Positions 24,742-33,600 of a DNA stretch of 64,000 bases are shown here, piece by piece. Under the pieces are notes generated by a model. That model did no database searches and had not been told where the DNA came from. It was given only the letters and a program-made list of their open reading frames with translations. Position 1 is the first letter of the stretch; the number at the start of each line of letters is the position of its first letter. Made by a program: the position numbers and the translations under genes. The stretch comes from Candidatus Aalborgicola danicus (GTDB taxonomy: Bacteria > Pseudomonadota > Gammaproteobacteria > Burkholderiales > Burkholderiaceae_C): positions 1-64,000 of the forward strand of contig JADJBC010000008.1 of NCBI GenBank assembly GCA_016703945.1, given 5' to 3'.

Positions 24742-25671
24742 ATGAAGACTCTCTCACTCGCAAAATCGCTCGCCTACGCCATCTCGGTGGCAGCCCTGTT
24801 GTTCACCGGCGTCGTGGCCGCACAGGATGCGCCATCCCCGTCGGCCGGTCGACCACGTGTCGGCTTCTCCATCATCAAGACCGGCAAGGTGGCGGTAGCC
24901 GAGCGTCTTCTGTTGCCAGAGGGCAGCCTCTCCAAGAAGATAGACACCAACTTCTCGGCCTTTCTGATCAAACACAATGACGACTACCTTTTGTTCGACA
25001 CCGGTCTGGGCGCCAACATCGAGGCCCAATACGCGCGGGACATGCCGTACTGGGCACGCTTGGCATTCAAGTTTGACAAGCCGTTGCTACCGGCCCGCAA
25101 ACAACTGGAAGACGCGGGCTATGTGCCGATCCAGAAAGTGATCATCAGCCACGGCCACTGGGACCACGCCAGTGGTGTGCCCGACTTCCCCGAGGCGCAG
25201 ATCTTTGCCGCGGAAGAAGAGATGCACAGCATCGCCCACCCCGAGTCGGGCGCGGCCACGGCTTGGCCATCGCAGGTGGCAGCCCCTGAAACCCGCTGGT
25301 CGCCACTGGTGATGCAGCCCGTTGCCTACAAGGGCTATGCGCAGAGCCTTGATCTCTTCAACGATGGCTCGGTGGTCTTGGTTCCCATGCCCGGGCACAC
25401 GGCAGGCTCGATCGGCATGTTTGTCACCGTAGACAGCGGCAAAGCCTATTTCTTCATTGGTGACGTGGCCTGGAAAAAAGCCGCCGTGGCTGTGGGTGCT
25501 GCCAAGTTTTGGGCCGCCAGTGTCATCGTGGACCGCGACCGCGAGCAGACCCATCGCAGCGTCGAGCAGGTCCGCGCCGTGACCCAAAAGTACCCCGACC
25601 TGGTGGTGGTGCCCGCGCACGATGCCGCTGTGCAGGATGCGCTGGGCTATTTTCCGAACTGGGTTCGGTAG
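24742..25671 (+). CDS. Periplasmic metallo-beta-lactamase-fold hydrolase
   Basis: A 309-residue exported protein: signal peptide MKTLSLAKSLAYAISVAALL ending VVAAQDA, then an MBL fold with the two-metal site HGHWDHASG, PGHTAGSIG, FIGDVAW and VVPAHDAA. It resembles AHL-lactonase/AttM-like members by the FDTGLGANIEAQYARD region and the placing of the metal motifs. The substrate is not predictable, and lactonase is only one option. It is divergent from the MerR gene and has a MerR-type promoter, so it is probably induced by that regulator's ligand. Confidence 0.83.
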   Translation: MKTLSLAKSLAYAISVAALLFTGVVAAQDAPSPSAGRPRVGFSIIKTGKVAVAERLLLPEGSLSKKIDTNFSAFLIKHNDDYLLFDTGLGANIEAQYARDMPYWARLAFKFDKPLLPARKQLEDAGYVPIQKVIISHGHWDHASGVPDFPEAQIFAAEEEMHSIAHPESGAATAWPSQVAAPETRWSPLVMQPVAYKGYAQSLDLFNDGSVVLVPMPGHTAGSIGMFVTVDSGKAYFFIGDVAWKKAAVAVGAAKFWAASVIVDRDREQTHRSVEQVRAVTQKYPDLVVVPAHDAAVQDALGYFPNWVR

Positions 25672-25708
25672 CCCGGGAGCATGAGCGGGTCAGCGCCAAG
25701 CGCGTTTT

Positions 25709-26299
25709 CTACGCCGTAAGCAGATCCAGAAATTCCAGCACCGCATCCAGATGCAGGGCGTAGTCACTCAGCGCATGGTCTCCGCCCGGCAACAGCTTGA
25801 TGGTGGCGCCGGGGTAGTGGCCCGTCATCTCGCGCCAGTCCAGCACCTCATCGCCTTTGGCAATCACCGCACAGTAGCGCTCCGGCCGGGTGATGCGGGC
25901 AATCTCCTGGGCCAGCAGTTCATCCACATACGCGGCTTCAAACACAAAGTGCTGCTCGGGGTCGTGCCACACGGTTTGGTCACCCAGGTGCGCCGCCAGG
26001 TCGCGCGCCGGGTGCACCGCCGGGTTGAGCAACACCGCCTTGCACCCCCAGCGCTCAGCCAGCCAGGTGGCATAAAACCCGCCCAGCGATGAACCCATCA
26101 CCGCCGTGGTGGCCAACGGCCAATGGGCGGTTGCCAGCAGCACGTCATCCATGGCTTGTTTTGGTGAGGCGGGCAGGGCGGGGCAAAGCCACACAACGCC
26201 CGGAAACCGCTGCGCCATGGCGGCAGCGGTCATACGGGCTTTGGTGGATGCGGGGGATGAGCGAAAGCCGTGGAGGTAGAGGAGGTGGGTGGTGGGCAT
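25709..26299 (-). CDS. YqiA/YcfP-like alpha/beta-hydrolase esterase
   Basis: A 196-residue cytoplasmic esterase. TTHLLYLHGFRSSPASTKA opens the fold. The nucleophile is in VMGSSLGGFYATWLAE, the acid is probably in IAKGDEVLDW, and the histidine is in LPGGDHALSDY. The lid-like region PAVHPARDLAAHLG is typical of the family (UPF0227/YqiA). ATG 26299 (MPTTHLL) was preferred over 26365. Convergent with the MBL gene and divergent from the GGDEF-EAL gene. Confidence 0.85.
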   Translation of the reverse strand: MPTTHLLYLHGFRSSPASTKARMTAAAMAQRFPGVVWLCPALPASPKQAMDDVLLATAHWPLATTAVMGSSLGGFYATWLAERWGCKAVLLNPAVHPARDLAAHLGDQTVWHDPEQHFVFEAAYVDELLAQEIARITRPERYCAVIAKGDEVLDWREMTGHYPGATIKLLPGGDHALSDYALHLDAVLEFLDLLTA

Positions 26300-26402
26300 G
26301 GATTGAGGATACGGGGAATTTGCGAATTCATGGACAGCAAGTTCACGCATCGACTGTGCCATCATGGGGTCTTCGCAATGACGCGTTGATTTGCCGACCC
26401 AA

Positions 26403-28886
26403 ATGCCTCCGCCAAAAATTCACCCGTTTCAAAATGCTGTGGGCTGGGGCTTGCTGGCGTTGGCAGTTCCATTGTTGGCATGGGTGGCGAACAGCGGGCA
26501 AACCGTCCATCTTGACCCCCAGCTGTTTGTGTTTTGGCACACCGTTGTCGAAATGTTTGCGGTGGTTGTGGCCATGCTGATTTTTGCAACCGGGTACCGC
26601 GCGATTCTGTCGGTGCGCAAAGGTGCAGTTGTATTTCTGGGCATTGCGTTTCTGGGTGTGGGGGTGTTTGATTTTCTCCACACCATGAGCTACTCGGGCA
26701 TGCCCGATGCCATTACACCTAACAGTCCCCATAAATCCATGTTCTTCTGGCTGATCGCGCGCGTGTTGGCCGCCAGTTCGTTGTTGGTCTACACCCTGTT
26801 GCCCAACGGCGCGGAAGTGACGACCGTGCGCCGACGGGTTGGTGTGGCGCTGGTGGTAGTGCTGGTGCTGTTGGCTGGACCGGTTGGACTGATGTGGCCA
26901 GACCAGGTGCCTGCGCTATTTGTGCCCGGACAAGGTCAAACTGCGTTGAAGGTCGGCCTGGAATGGCTGTTGATCTGTCTCAACCTGTCGACTTTGCTGG
27001 TCTTGTGGCTGCGTCGCGCCCAACTGGTGCATGAAGCCGTCAGAGCGCTGGGGTTCACGGTAGGTTTGGCGGCGGTGTCCGAGCTTTTCTTCACACAGAT
27101 CGGCATCGTGGACAAAGATGTGGCCAATGCCATGGGCCATTTTTACAAGGTAGCGTCTTACCTTTTTCTGTTTCAGGCGACCTTTAATGAGTCGATGCGC
27201 CGTCCGTTGGAGCGTCTTCAAACCCAAAATCTACGCGAAAAAGTGGTTCTCAATTCCGCGCCCGATGGGGTGCTCTGGGTCAATGGTGAGGGGCGCATTC
27301 TGATGGCCAACCCGGTCATGCAAGTGCTGACCGGGTATACCACTGACGAATTGGTGGGGCAGGGGGTTGAGGTGTTCTTGCCCCAACCCATGCATGCCCA
27401 ACATGCGCAGCTGATGCGCGAGTATTTTTTGCAACCCCGTCCCCGTGCAATGGGTGCCGTTGATTTGAAGCTGATGCGCAAAGACGGACACATGTTGCCC
27501 GTCAGCATCGCGCTGGGCGATTGGGTGGACGATGGTGAGCGCCATGCCATCGCCTACATCCGCGACCTCACCGAGAGCAAAAAATATGAAGAGTCGCTGC
27601 GCCATCAGGCGTCCCACGACGAACTGACGGGCCTGGCGAACCGCTGGCAGTTTCGACAGGAACTGGCGGACGCGTTGGTTCGGGGCCATAGCAGCGGCAA
27701 ACAGGTAGCGGTTTTGCTGTTGGACCTGGACCATTTTCAAGCCGTTAATGACGGCTTTGGTCATGCCATAGGAGACGCTCTGCTGGTGCAGGTGGGTCAG
27801 CGTGTGCGCAGCCATTTGCGACCGGCAGACACGCTGGCCCGCATGGGCGGCGACGAGTTTGGTGTCTTGATGGCCGACCTGCATGATGTGGATATTGCCG
27901 TGGGGCAGGCCGCACGCCTGCTTGCAGCGTTGCAAACCTCTTTCAGCCTCAATGGTGAAGAGGTATATGCCGGTGGCAGCATCGGCCTGGCTTTTTATCC
28001 GATGGACGGAGCTGACAGCGATACCCTGCTGCGTTTTGCCGACATGGCGCTGTACAAGGCCAAAGACAACGGGCGCGGCGTGTATGCCTGTTATTCGCCG
28101 GAGCTTGAGCGCAAGGTGCAGGAGGACATGCGCTTGCATACCCGCCTGAAAGACGCCATGTCACAAGGCAAATTGCAACTGCACTACCAGCCCCAGGTCG
28201 ATGTGCGCACTGGCGCCATTGTTGGTGCCGAGGCATTGCTGCGCTGGGACGACCCGGTACTCGGCTATGTGTCACCAGCCCGGTTTATTCCAGTGGCCGA
28301 GGCGACCGGTCTCATACTGCCCTTATCGGAGTGGGTGATGGAGACTGCGTGTACCCAAATGGCCCAATGGCAACTGGCCGGTATGCCGCTGCGGGTGGCG
28401 GTCAATGTGTCGGCCCAGCAATTTCGGCAACGCGATTTGCCGCAAAAGATCCGCACGTTGTTGGACCGCACAGGTGCACAGGCCTGTTGGCTGGACGTGG
28501 AGATCACCGAGTCGGTGGCCATGTCACAGCCCGAACATGCCCGAGAGCAACTCAATGCATTGGCGGCTTTTGGGTGCGGCGTAGCACTCGACGATTTTGG
28601 AACGGGTTATTCGTCATTGGCCTATCTCAAAGCATTGCCGGTCAGCAAACTCAAAATCGACAAGAGTTTTATGGACGGCATACCGGAAGATCCCAATGAT
28701 GAAAGCATTGCACGCGCCATCATTGCGTTGGCCAAAAGCCTGGGCTTGTCGCTGGTGGCCGAAGGGGTCGAGACCCAGGCCCAGCTTGCTTTTCTGCTTG
28801 AGCAGGGTTGCGAGGTCTATCAGGGATGGTTGTTTGCCAAGGCCATGCCGGCAGCCGAGTTGACAGCCTTGTTGCAACGGACCTAG
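26403..28886 (+). CDS. MASE3-PAS-GGDEF-EAL c-di-GMP enzyme
   Basis: An 827-residue inner-membrane protein. Residues 1-270 are a multi-helix MASE3-type sensor (FWHTVVEMFAVVVAMLIF, GVGVFDFLHTMSYSGMPD). A PAS domain follows (VVLNSAPDGVLWVNGEGRIL), then an intact GGDEF (LARMGGDEFGVLMA) and an intact EAL (GAEALLRWDDP, LDVEITESVAM, LDDFGTGYSSLAYL, LKIDKSFMDG). Both synthesis and hydrolysis of c-di-GMP are possible. ATG 26403 was chosen over a TTG four codons upstream. It stands alone in its orientation. Confidence 0.92.
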   Translation: MPPPKIHPFQNAVGWGLLALAVPLLAWVANSGQTVHLDPQLFVFWHTVVEMFAVVVAMLIFATGYRAILSVRKGAVVFLGIAFLGVGVFDFLHTMSYSGMPDAITPNSPHKSMFFWLIARVLAASSLLVYTLLPNGAEVTTVRRRVGVALVVVLVLLAGPVGLMWPDQVPALFVPGQGQTALKVGLEWLLICLNLSTLLVLWLRRAQLVHEAVRALGFTVGLAAVSELFFTQIGIVDKDVANAMGHFYKVASYLFLFQATFNESMRRPLERLQTQNLREKVVLNSAPDGVLWVNGEGRILMANPVMQVLTGYTTDELVGQGVEVFLPQPMHAQHAQLMREYFLQPRPRAMGAVDLKLMRKDGHMLPVSIALGDWVDDGERHAIAYIRDLTESKKYEESLRHQASHDELTGLANRWQFRQELADALVRGHSSGKQVAVLLLDLDHFQAVNDGFGHAIGDALLVQVGQRVRSHLRPADTLARMGGDEFGVLMADLHDVDIAVGQAARLLAALQTSFSLNGEEVYAGGSIGLAFYPMDGADSDTLLRFADMALYKAKDNGRGVYACYSPELERKVQEDMRLHTRLKDAMSQGKLQLHYQPQVDVRTGAIVGAEALLRWDDPVLGYVSPARFIPVAEATGLILPLSEWVMETACTQMAQWQLAGMPLRVAVNVSAQQFRQRDLPQKIRTLLDRTGAQACWLDVEITESVAMSQPEHAREQLNALAAFGCGVALDDFGTGYSSLAYLKALPVSKLKIDKSFMDGIPEDPNDESIARAIIALAKSLGLSLVAEGVETQAQLAFLLEQGCEVYQGWLFAKAMPAAELTALLQRT

Positions 28887-29048
28887 TGCTGGCCATGGTG
28901 CTTGCGGTGTCGTCTGGGCTTTGTATTCTGTTTGCAAATCCTATAACACTGAACGCTACTATTCAGCTTGATCTAAATCACGCGACTCCTACAAATGGGG
29001 GCACAATGCGGACACTTGTATGTTTCGTGTTCCTGATCAGGGGGTGTT

Positions 29049-29927
29049 ATGGGCCTGAGACTCAAATTCAATCTTGTTTTGGTGCTCGTATTTCTCGCGG
29101 GGTTTGCGGCGGCAGGATACATTTCTCGCCAACTGCTTCAGGAAAACGCGCGTGACGAAGTCCTGCGCAATGCGCGATTGATGATGGACACGGCCCTGGC
29201 CGTGCGCTCCTACACCGTTGAGCAGATCAAGCCGCATCTGGACCCCATGCTGGAAGAAACCTTCCTGCCACAAACAGTCCCCGCGTTTGCCGCCACCGAG
29301 ACGCTGGGCCACATCCAGAAAAAATACCGGGACTATGCCTACAAGGAAGCAACGCTGAATCCGACCAATCCCCGCGATCGGGCAACCGACTGGGAGGCTG
29401 ATCTGGTGCAGCAGTTCCGTCAAAACGCGGACTCGAAAGAGCTGGTTGCCGAGCGCGACGGTGCCACCGGCCGTTTGCTGTACATCGCCAAGCCCATCCA
29501 GATCGTCAATCCGGCTTGCCTGCGCTGCCACAGCGTGCCCGCCGCTGCACCCGCCAGCATGATCAAGATTTATGGCGAGGCCAATGGCTTTGGCTGGAAA
29601 CACAACGAGATCATCGGTGCGCAAGTGGTCAGCGTGCCGCTGAGTATTCCGTTGGCCAATGCCGACCGGGCGTTGAAAACCTTCATGGCGTCATTGGCAG
29701 CGGTGTTTGTAGTCTTCTTCATTGTGCTGAACCTGATGCTGAGCTGGTTCATCGTGCGACCGATTCGCAGAATGTCGCTGGCGGCAGACCGCGTAAGCAC
29801 GGGTGATTTTGATGTGCCGGAGTTTGCTGAAGGCGGTAAAGACGAAATCGCCGTGCTGGGCAGTTCGTTCAACCGCATGCGCCGCAGCATCGAGAAGGCG
29901 ATGCAGATGATCGAGCGCGACAGCTGA
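29049..29927 (+). CDS. DUF3365 haem-type sensor with HAMP domain
   Basis: A 292-residue membrane sensor: N-terminal membrane helix (FNLVLVLVFLAGFAAAGYI), a periplasmic DUF3365 (Tll0287-like) domain with a c-type haem motif CLRCH near residue 158, a second membrane helix (LAAVFVVFFIVLNLMLSWFIV) and a HAMP domain (RPIRRMSLAADRVSTGDFDVPEF). It ends after the HAMP and has no kinase or MCP domain, so it must pass its signal to another protein. The kinase-cyclase gene starts 23 bases later and is the obvious partner. Haem binding is predicted from CxxCH and known of the family, not shown. Confidence 0.87.
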   Translation: MGLRLKFNLVLVLVFLAGFAAAGYISRQLLQENARDEVLRNARLMMDTALAVRSYTVEQIKPHLDPMLEETFLPQTVPAFAATETLGHIQKKYRDYAYKEATLNPTNPRDRATDWEADLVQQFRQNADSKELVAERDGATGRLLYIAKPIQIVNPACLRCHSVPAAAPASMIKIYGEANGFGWKHNEIIGAQVVSVPLSIPLANADRALKTFMASLAAVFVVFFIVLNLMLSWFIVRPIRRMSLAADRVSTGDFDVPEFAEGGKDEIAVLGSSFNRMRRSIEKAMQMIERDS

Positions 29928-29950
29928 CACCTGTGCAGAACGGCAACACC

Positions 29951-32137
29951 ATGGCAACCCAAGCGGCTCCTGGCAAAGACGCGGCCTCGCTGGCCGTTGG
30001 CCATGAGCTGTTTGAATACCGCATTGAAAAAACCTTGGGTGGCGGTGGCTTTGGCATCACCTATCTGGCCAAGGACGTCAACTTGCAACTGCCAGTGGCC
30101 ATCAAGGAGTATTTTCCAGCGGATTTGGCGGTGCGTTCGCCTGACTGCTCCGTGCAAGTGCGTGCGGGCGACGGAGAAGGGCGTTTCCAGTGGGGCCTGG
30201 AGCGTTTTATTGACGAAGCCCGCACCTTGGCATCCTTCCGCCACCCCAACATCGTCCGCGTTTTGCGCTACTTCAAGGTGCATGGCACGGCCTACATTGT
30301 CATGGAGTACGAGACCGGCAACCCGTTGACACACTGGCTGGCCAAACAGTCGGGATTGAGCCAAAAAAGCCTTTTGCAGGTGGTCTACCCCATCCTGGAT
30401 GGGCTGGAAGCGGTACATAAGCTGAATTTTTTGCACCGCGATATCAAGCCCGACAACATTTACATCCGTGCCGACGGCTCCCCGGTGTTGCTGGATTTTG
30501 GCGCGGCGCGGCGGGTGTCTGGGAACGCCGAGCTGACCAATATCGTCAGCCCTGGCTTTGCACCGTTTGAGCAGTACCACAGCAATGGCCATCAGGGCCC
30601 GTGGACCGACCTGTACTCGCTGGGGGCCGTGATGTACTGGATGGCAACCGGGACCAAGCCACTGGAATCGGCGTCACGCGTGCGGGAAGACCCGATACGC
30701 AAAGCCGTGGCGCTGGGCAACACACAGGTCTACTGCGAGGCTCTGTTGCAGGCCATTGACTGGGCAATGAGCCCCAACGAAGCACAGCGACCCCAGAACG
30801 TGGGTGAGTTCCGGGCCGTGCTGCAGACCGCAGAACAAGATCGAAACCACACCGTTCCACTGGGTGCGAGCCATCTCGCCGGGCGTTTGGGGTCGTCCAC
30901 GGTGCCCCCGAGCAGTGGCGTTTTGGCCTTTGTGTCGCAAACCCAGGCGGTCCCCACCAATGCCGCCGAGGCCATGCGAAAGAATGTGATGGGCACCATC
31001 ATGTTCCTGGACCTGGTGGCCTACTCCACGCTGTCGGTCAACCAGCAAGTGGTCGTCAAGGCGCTGTTCAACGAATTGATCGGCAAGGCGATTGGAGGCG
31101 TCAACGAGTCGTCGCGGATTGTGCTGGACACGGGTGATGGCGCGGCCATCTGTTTCCTGGGCGACCCCGAAGAGGCCCTTCAGTCTGCACTCCTGATGCG
31201 TGACCTGCTTTTGCAAAAATACGGGCAACGCCTGTCCATGCGGGTGGGCCTGCACCTCGGTCCCATTCGCATGATGATGGACATCAACAACCGCGTGAAT
31301 GTGGTCGGTGACGGCATTAACGTGGCGCAGCGTGTCATGGATTTTTCTGCGCCCAACCAGATTACCGTTTCGCGCGCTTTTTTTGAAGTCATTTCACAGA
31401 TCAGCGACAACGCCAACGATCTGTTTGAGTACCTTGGTGCCCGCCAGGACAAACACAAACGGCCACACGACATCTACCGGGTCATGGATAAGGGGTTTGC
31501 AGCCACGCGACTCGCTTCTCCGTCGGGAATGGCTACCGTTCGATTGGATGCTGAGAACGGAGTTGTGGCATTGCCACCGGAAGCGGTGCTGGAGGTAGAA
31601 AACGACTTGGCACGTGCCATCGGCCCGCTGGCCCATGTGCTGGTCAAGAAATCTTTACCCCGCGCCACTGACATTCAGAACCTGCGCGAGGTGCTTGCGG
31701 TATCGATTCCCGATGAGCTACTGCGTGAAGGCTTTATCCACCCCAAACGGGCCAACACGGTGCCGATGTTTGGTGGCAGCTCAGCCCGCAGTTCGACCTT
31801 TGGTAACAGCGGCAGCAACAGCAATGTGTTGAGTCGCCCTATGTCGTCCGCCACCGCCCGGGTGGACACCACCAGGGTCGATTCAGGCCAAAGACCCAAC
31901 CCAAATACCGGGTCGCCGTCCTTGAAACTGTTGGCGCTGGATGCCGAGCAGCAGGCTGGCCTGGAGCGCTCGTTGGGCCAGTACATCGGTCCCTTATCCA
32001 AAACCCTAATCAAGAAAGAAATAGCCCGCGAGTCAAATGTGGACGCTTTGTTGCAAGCACTGGCTCGCCACATTGACAAGGCCACGGATCGGGAAAAATT
32101 TTTGGAATCAGCCAAGCGCATCCTGGCCCGCCGCTAG
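29951..32137 (+). CDS. Ser/Thr protein kinase-adenylate/guanylate cyclase fusion
   Basis: A 728-residue cytoplasmic protein. Residues 20-290 are a Hanks-type kinase: glycine loop LGGGGFGITY, VAIKEY, LHRDIKPDN, LLDFGAAR and PGFAPFEQYH in the activation segment. Residues 345-510 are a class III cyclase domain: MFLDLVAYSTLS (metal Asp), LDTGDGAAICFLGD and VVGDGINVAQRVMDF. The C-terminus holds two copies of a small helical domain (LARAIGPLAHVLVKKSLPRA and LGQYIGPLSKTLIKKEIARE, about 125 residues apart). It is co-transcribed with the DUF3365-HAMP sensor. Whether the product is cAMP or cGMP cannot be told. Confidence 0.88.
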   Translation: MATQAAPGKDAASLAVGHELFEYRIEKTLGGGGFGITYLAKDVNLQLPVAIKEYFPADLAVRSPDCSVQVRAGDGEGRFQWGLERFIDEARTLASFRHPNIVRVLRYFKVHGTAYIVMEYETGNPLTHWLAKQSGLSQKSLLQVVYPILDGLEAVHKLNFLHRDIKPDNIYIRADGSPVLLDFGAARRVSGNAELTNIVSPGFAPFEQYHSNGHQGPWTDLYSLGAVMYWMATGTKPLESASRVREDPIRKAVALGNTQVYCEALLQAIDWAMSPNEAQRPQNVGEFRAVLQTAEQDRNHTVPLGASHLAGRLGSSTVPPSSGVLAFVSQTQAVPTNAAEAMRKNVMGTIMFLDLVAYSTLSVNQQVVVKALFNELIGKAIGGVNESSRIVLDTGDGAAICFLGDPEEALQSALLMRDLLLQKYGQRLSMRVGLHLGPIRMMMDINNRVNVVGDGINVAQRVMDFSAPNQITVSRAFFEVISQISDNANDLFEYLGARQDKHKRPHDIYRVMDKGFAATRLASPSGMATVRLDAENGVVALPPEAVLEVENDLARAIGPLAHVLVKKSLPRATDIQNLREVLAVSIPDELLREGFIHPKRANTVPMFGGSSARSSTFGNSGSNSNVLSRPMSSATARVDTTRVDSGQRPNPNTGSPSLKLLALDAEQQAGLERSLGQYIGPLSKTLIKKEIARESNVDALLQALARHIDKATDREKFLESAKRILARR

Positions 32138-32153
32138 CCGGTTGCTGACCGCT

Positions 32154-32930
32154 CTACTTCTTGGTTTTTTCCTGCTCCGCCGCCAGGGCCTCCAGGCGCT
32201 TTGCCATATCCTGCAGGGTCTCCGCATAGACCGGCGCTTTGGGCTTTGCGGTCGCGTCTCTGTTGCTGTTTGAGGGGTCAGAGCCGGCGGGCACCGTCGT
32301 TGTGGTACCACTTGGCTGCATCGTGAAGCCTGCATCACCCACGGCCTTGTTTCCTTGCAAGACTGGCAGCGGTGTCGGTACTGCCAGCGAGGTCGCGATG
32401 CTGATCACCAGACTGCCTAAAAAGCCTGCCACGGCAGCCACGGCCAAGAAGGGCAAAGCGCGTTGTGATGGGCACTTCATCAGAACGGGAAGACCAAGAT
32501 AGACAAGATACAGCGCGTAAACGGCTCCAAGCAGTGCCAGGAGCGAGAGCGCCGGCACTGCGCTGAAAACGCCGACCAGCATGGCCGGCGTGCTCGCATA
32601 CACCGTGAGCTGGATCCCCCTCTGAAAACTGGCCTGTCCGCCGAAAGCTGGCGCGAGCATGCCGATGATCCATCCCCAGACCGCCACCATCACCAGTGTC
32701 ATCACATACTGGCTGAGCATGAGGCCCAGACCGGTCAATGGCGATAGTTGCACCGACGAGCCGATGCCCAACACACTCCAGCCGACAACACTTGCCAGAG
32801 CCGGGATGAAAGCCAGCGTCGCCATGTACGGCATGTACAGGTCTTGCCACGCACTGTTTTCCTGTTCAATGGTGGCCCACGTAAGGTTTGGGTTGACGAT
32901 GATCGCACGTGCACGTTCGATGGTCTTCAT
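32154..32930 (-). CDS. Yip1-family integral membrane protein
   Basis: A 258-residue membrane protein with about five helices in residues 40-195 (YMATLAFIPALASVVGWSVLG, GLMLSQYVMTLVMVAVWGWIIG and so on), matching the Yip1/YIF1 domain of bacteria. A cytoplasmic tail of about 65 residues has VPAGSDPSNSNRD and a charged C-terminus. The function of bacterial members is unknown. ATG 32930 (MKTIERAR) opens the usual N-terminus. Convergent with the kinase-cyclase gene. Confidence 0.8.
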   Translation of the reverse strand: MKTIERARAIIVNPNLTWATIEQENSAWQDLYMPYMATLAFIPALASVVGWSVLGIGSSVQLSPLTGLGLMLSQYVMTLVMVAVWGWIIGMLAPAFGGQASFQRGIQLTVYASTPAMLVGVFSAVPALSLLALLGAVYALYLVYLGLPVLMKCPSQRALPFLAVAAVAGFLGSLVISIATSLAVPTPLPVLQGNKAVGDAGFTMQPSGTTTTVPAGSDPSNSNRDATAKPKAPVYAETLQDMAKRLEALAAEQEKTKK

Positions 32931-32961
32931 GGCAATGGTCATGCGAATTGAAAGTACAGAT

Positions 32962-33600
32962 TCAAGCGGCCAGCGCTTTGGACGCATATGCGCAATAGGC
33001 GCTCACGCCACACTGCCCACATTGGGGGTTTCGCGCCTTGCACACATAGCGCCCATGCAGGATCAGCCAATGGTGTGCGTCCACCAGATAAGCAGCTGGA
33101 ATCCGCCTGAGCAGTTGCTGCTCAACGGCCAGCGGGGTTGAACCGGTTGCCAGCCCGGTACGGTTGCCAACCCTGAAAATATGCGTGTCCACCGCCATGG
33201 TGGGTTCACCAAAGGCCACGTTGAGCACCACATTGGCGGTTTTGCGACCCACGCCGGGCAATGCCTCCAGCGCCTCCCGCGTGCGTGGTACCTGGCCGGT
33301 ATGTTGATCAACCAGGATTTGACAGGTTTGCAACAGGTGTTTGGCCTTGCTGTGGTACAGGCCGATGGTCTTGATATAGGACTCCAACCCTTCCAAGCCC
33401 AGTTCCAGAATGGCCTGTGGTGTATTGGCCACCGCAAACAGCTTGCGGGTGGCCTTGTTGACCCTCACATCGGTTGCCTGCGCACTCAACAAGACAGCCG
33501 TGAGCAGCTCAAACACACTGGTGTATTCAAGTTCCGTTACCGGCGTAGGATTTGCCGCTTTCAGAGTGGCGAAGAAGGCTTCGATCTGGGAGCGCGTCAT
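32962..33600 (-). CDS. nth: Endonuclease III (DNA glycosylase/AP lyase)
   Basis: A 212-residue base-excision repair enzyme that removes oxidised pyrimidines. The helix-hairpin-helix is ALPGVGRKTANVVLNVAFG with the catalytic Lys, followed by the catalytic Asp in AVDTHIFRVGNR. The 4Fe-4S loop is C-x6-C-x2-C-x5-C (CKARNPQCGQCGVSAYC). All are intact. The start ATG 33600 overlaps the stop of the glutamate dehydrogenase gene (ATGA), so the two are translationally linked. Confidence 0.97.
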   Translation of the reverse strand: MTRSQIEAFFATLKAANPTPVTELEYTSVFELLTAVLLSAQATDVRVNKATRKLFAVANTPQAILELGLEGLESYIKTIGLYHSKAKHLLQTCQILVDQHTGQVPRTREALEALPGVGRKTANVVLNVAFGEPTMAVDTHIFRVGNRTGLATGSTPLAVEQQLLRRIPAAYLVDAHHWLILHGRYVCKARNPQCGQCGVSAYCAYASKALAA

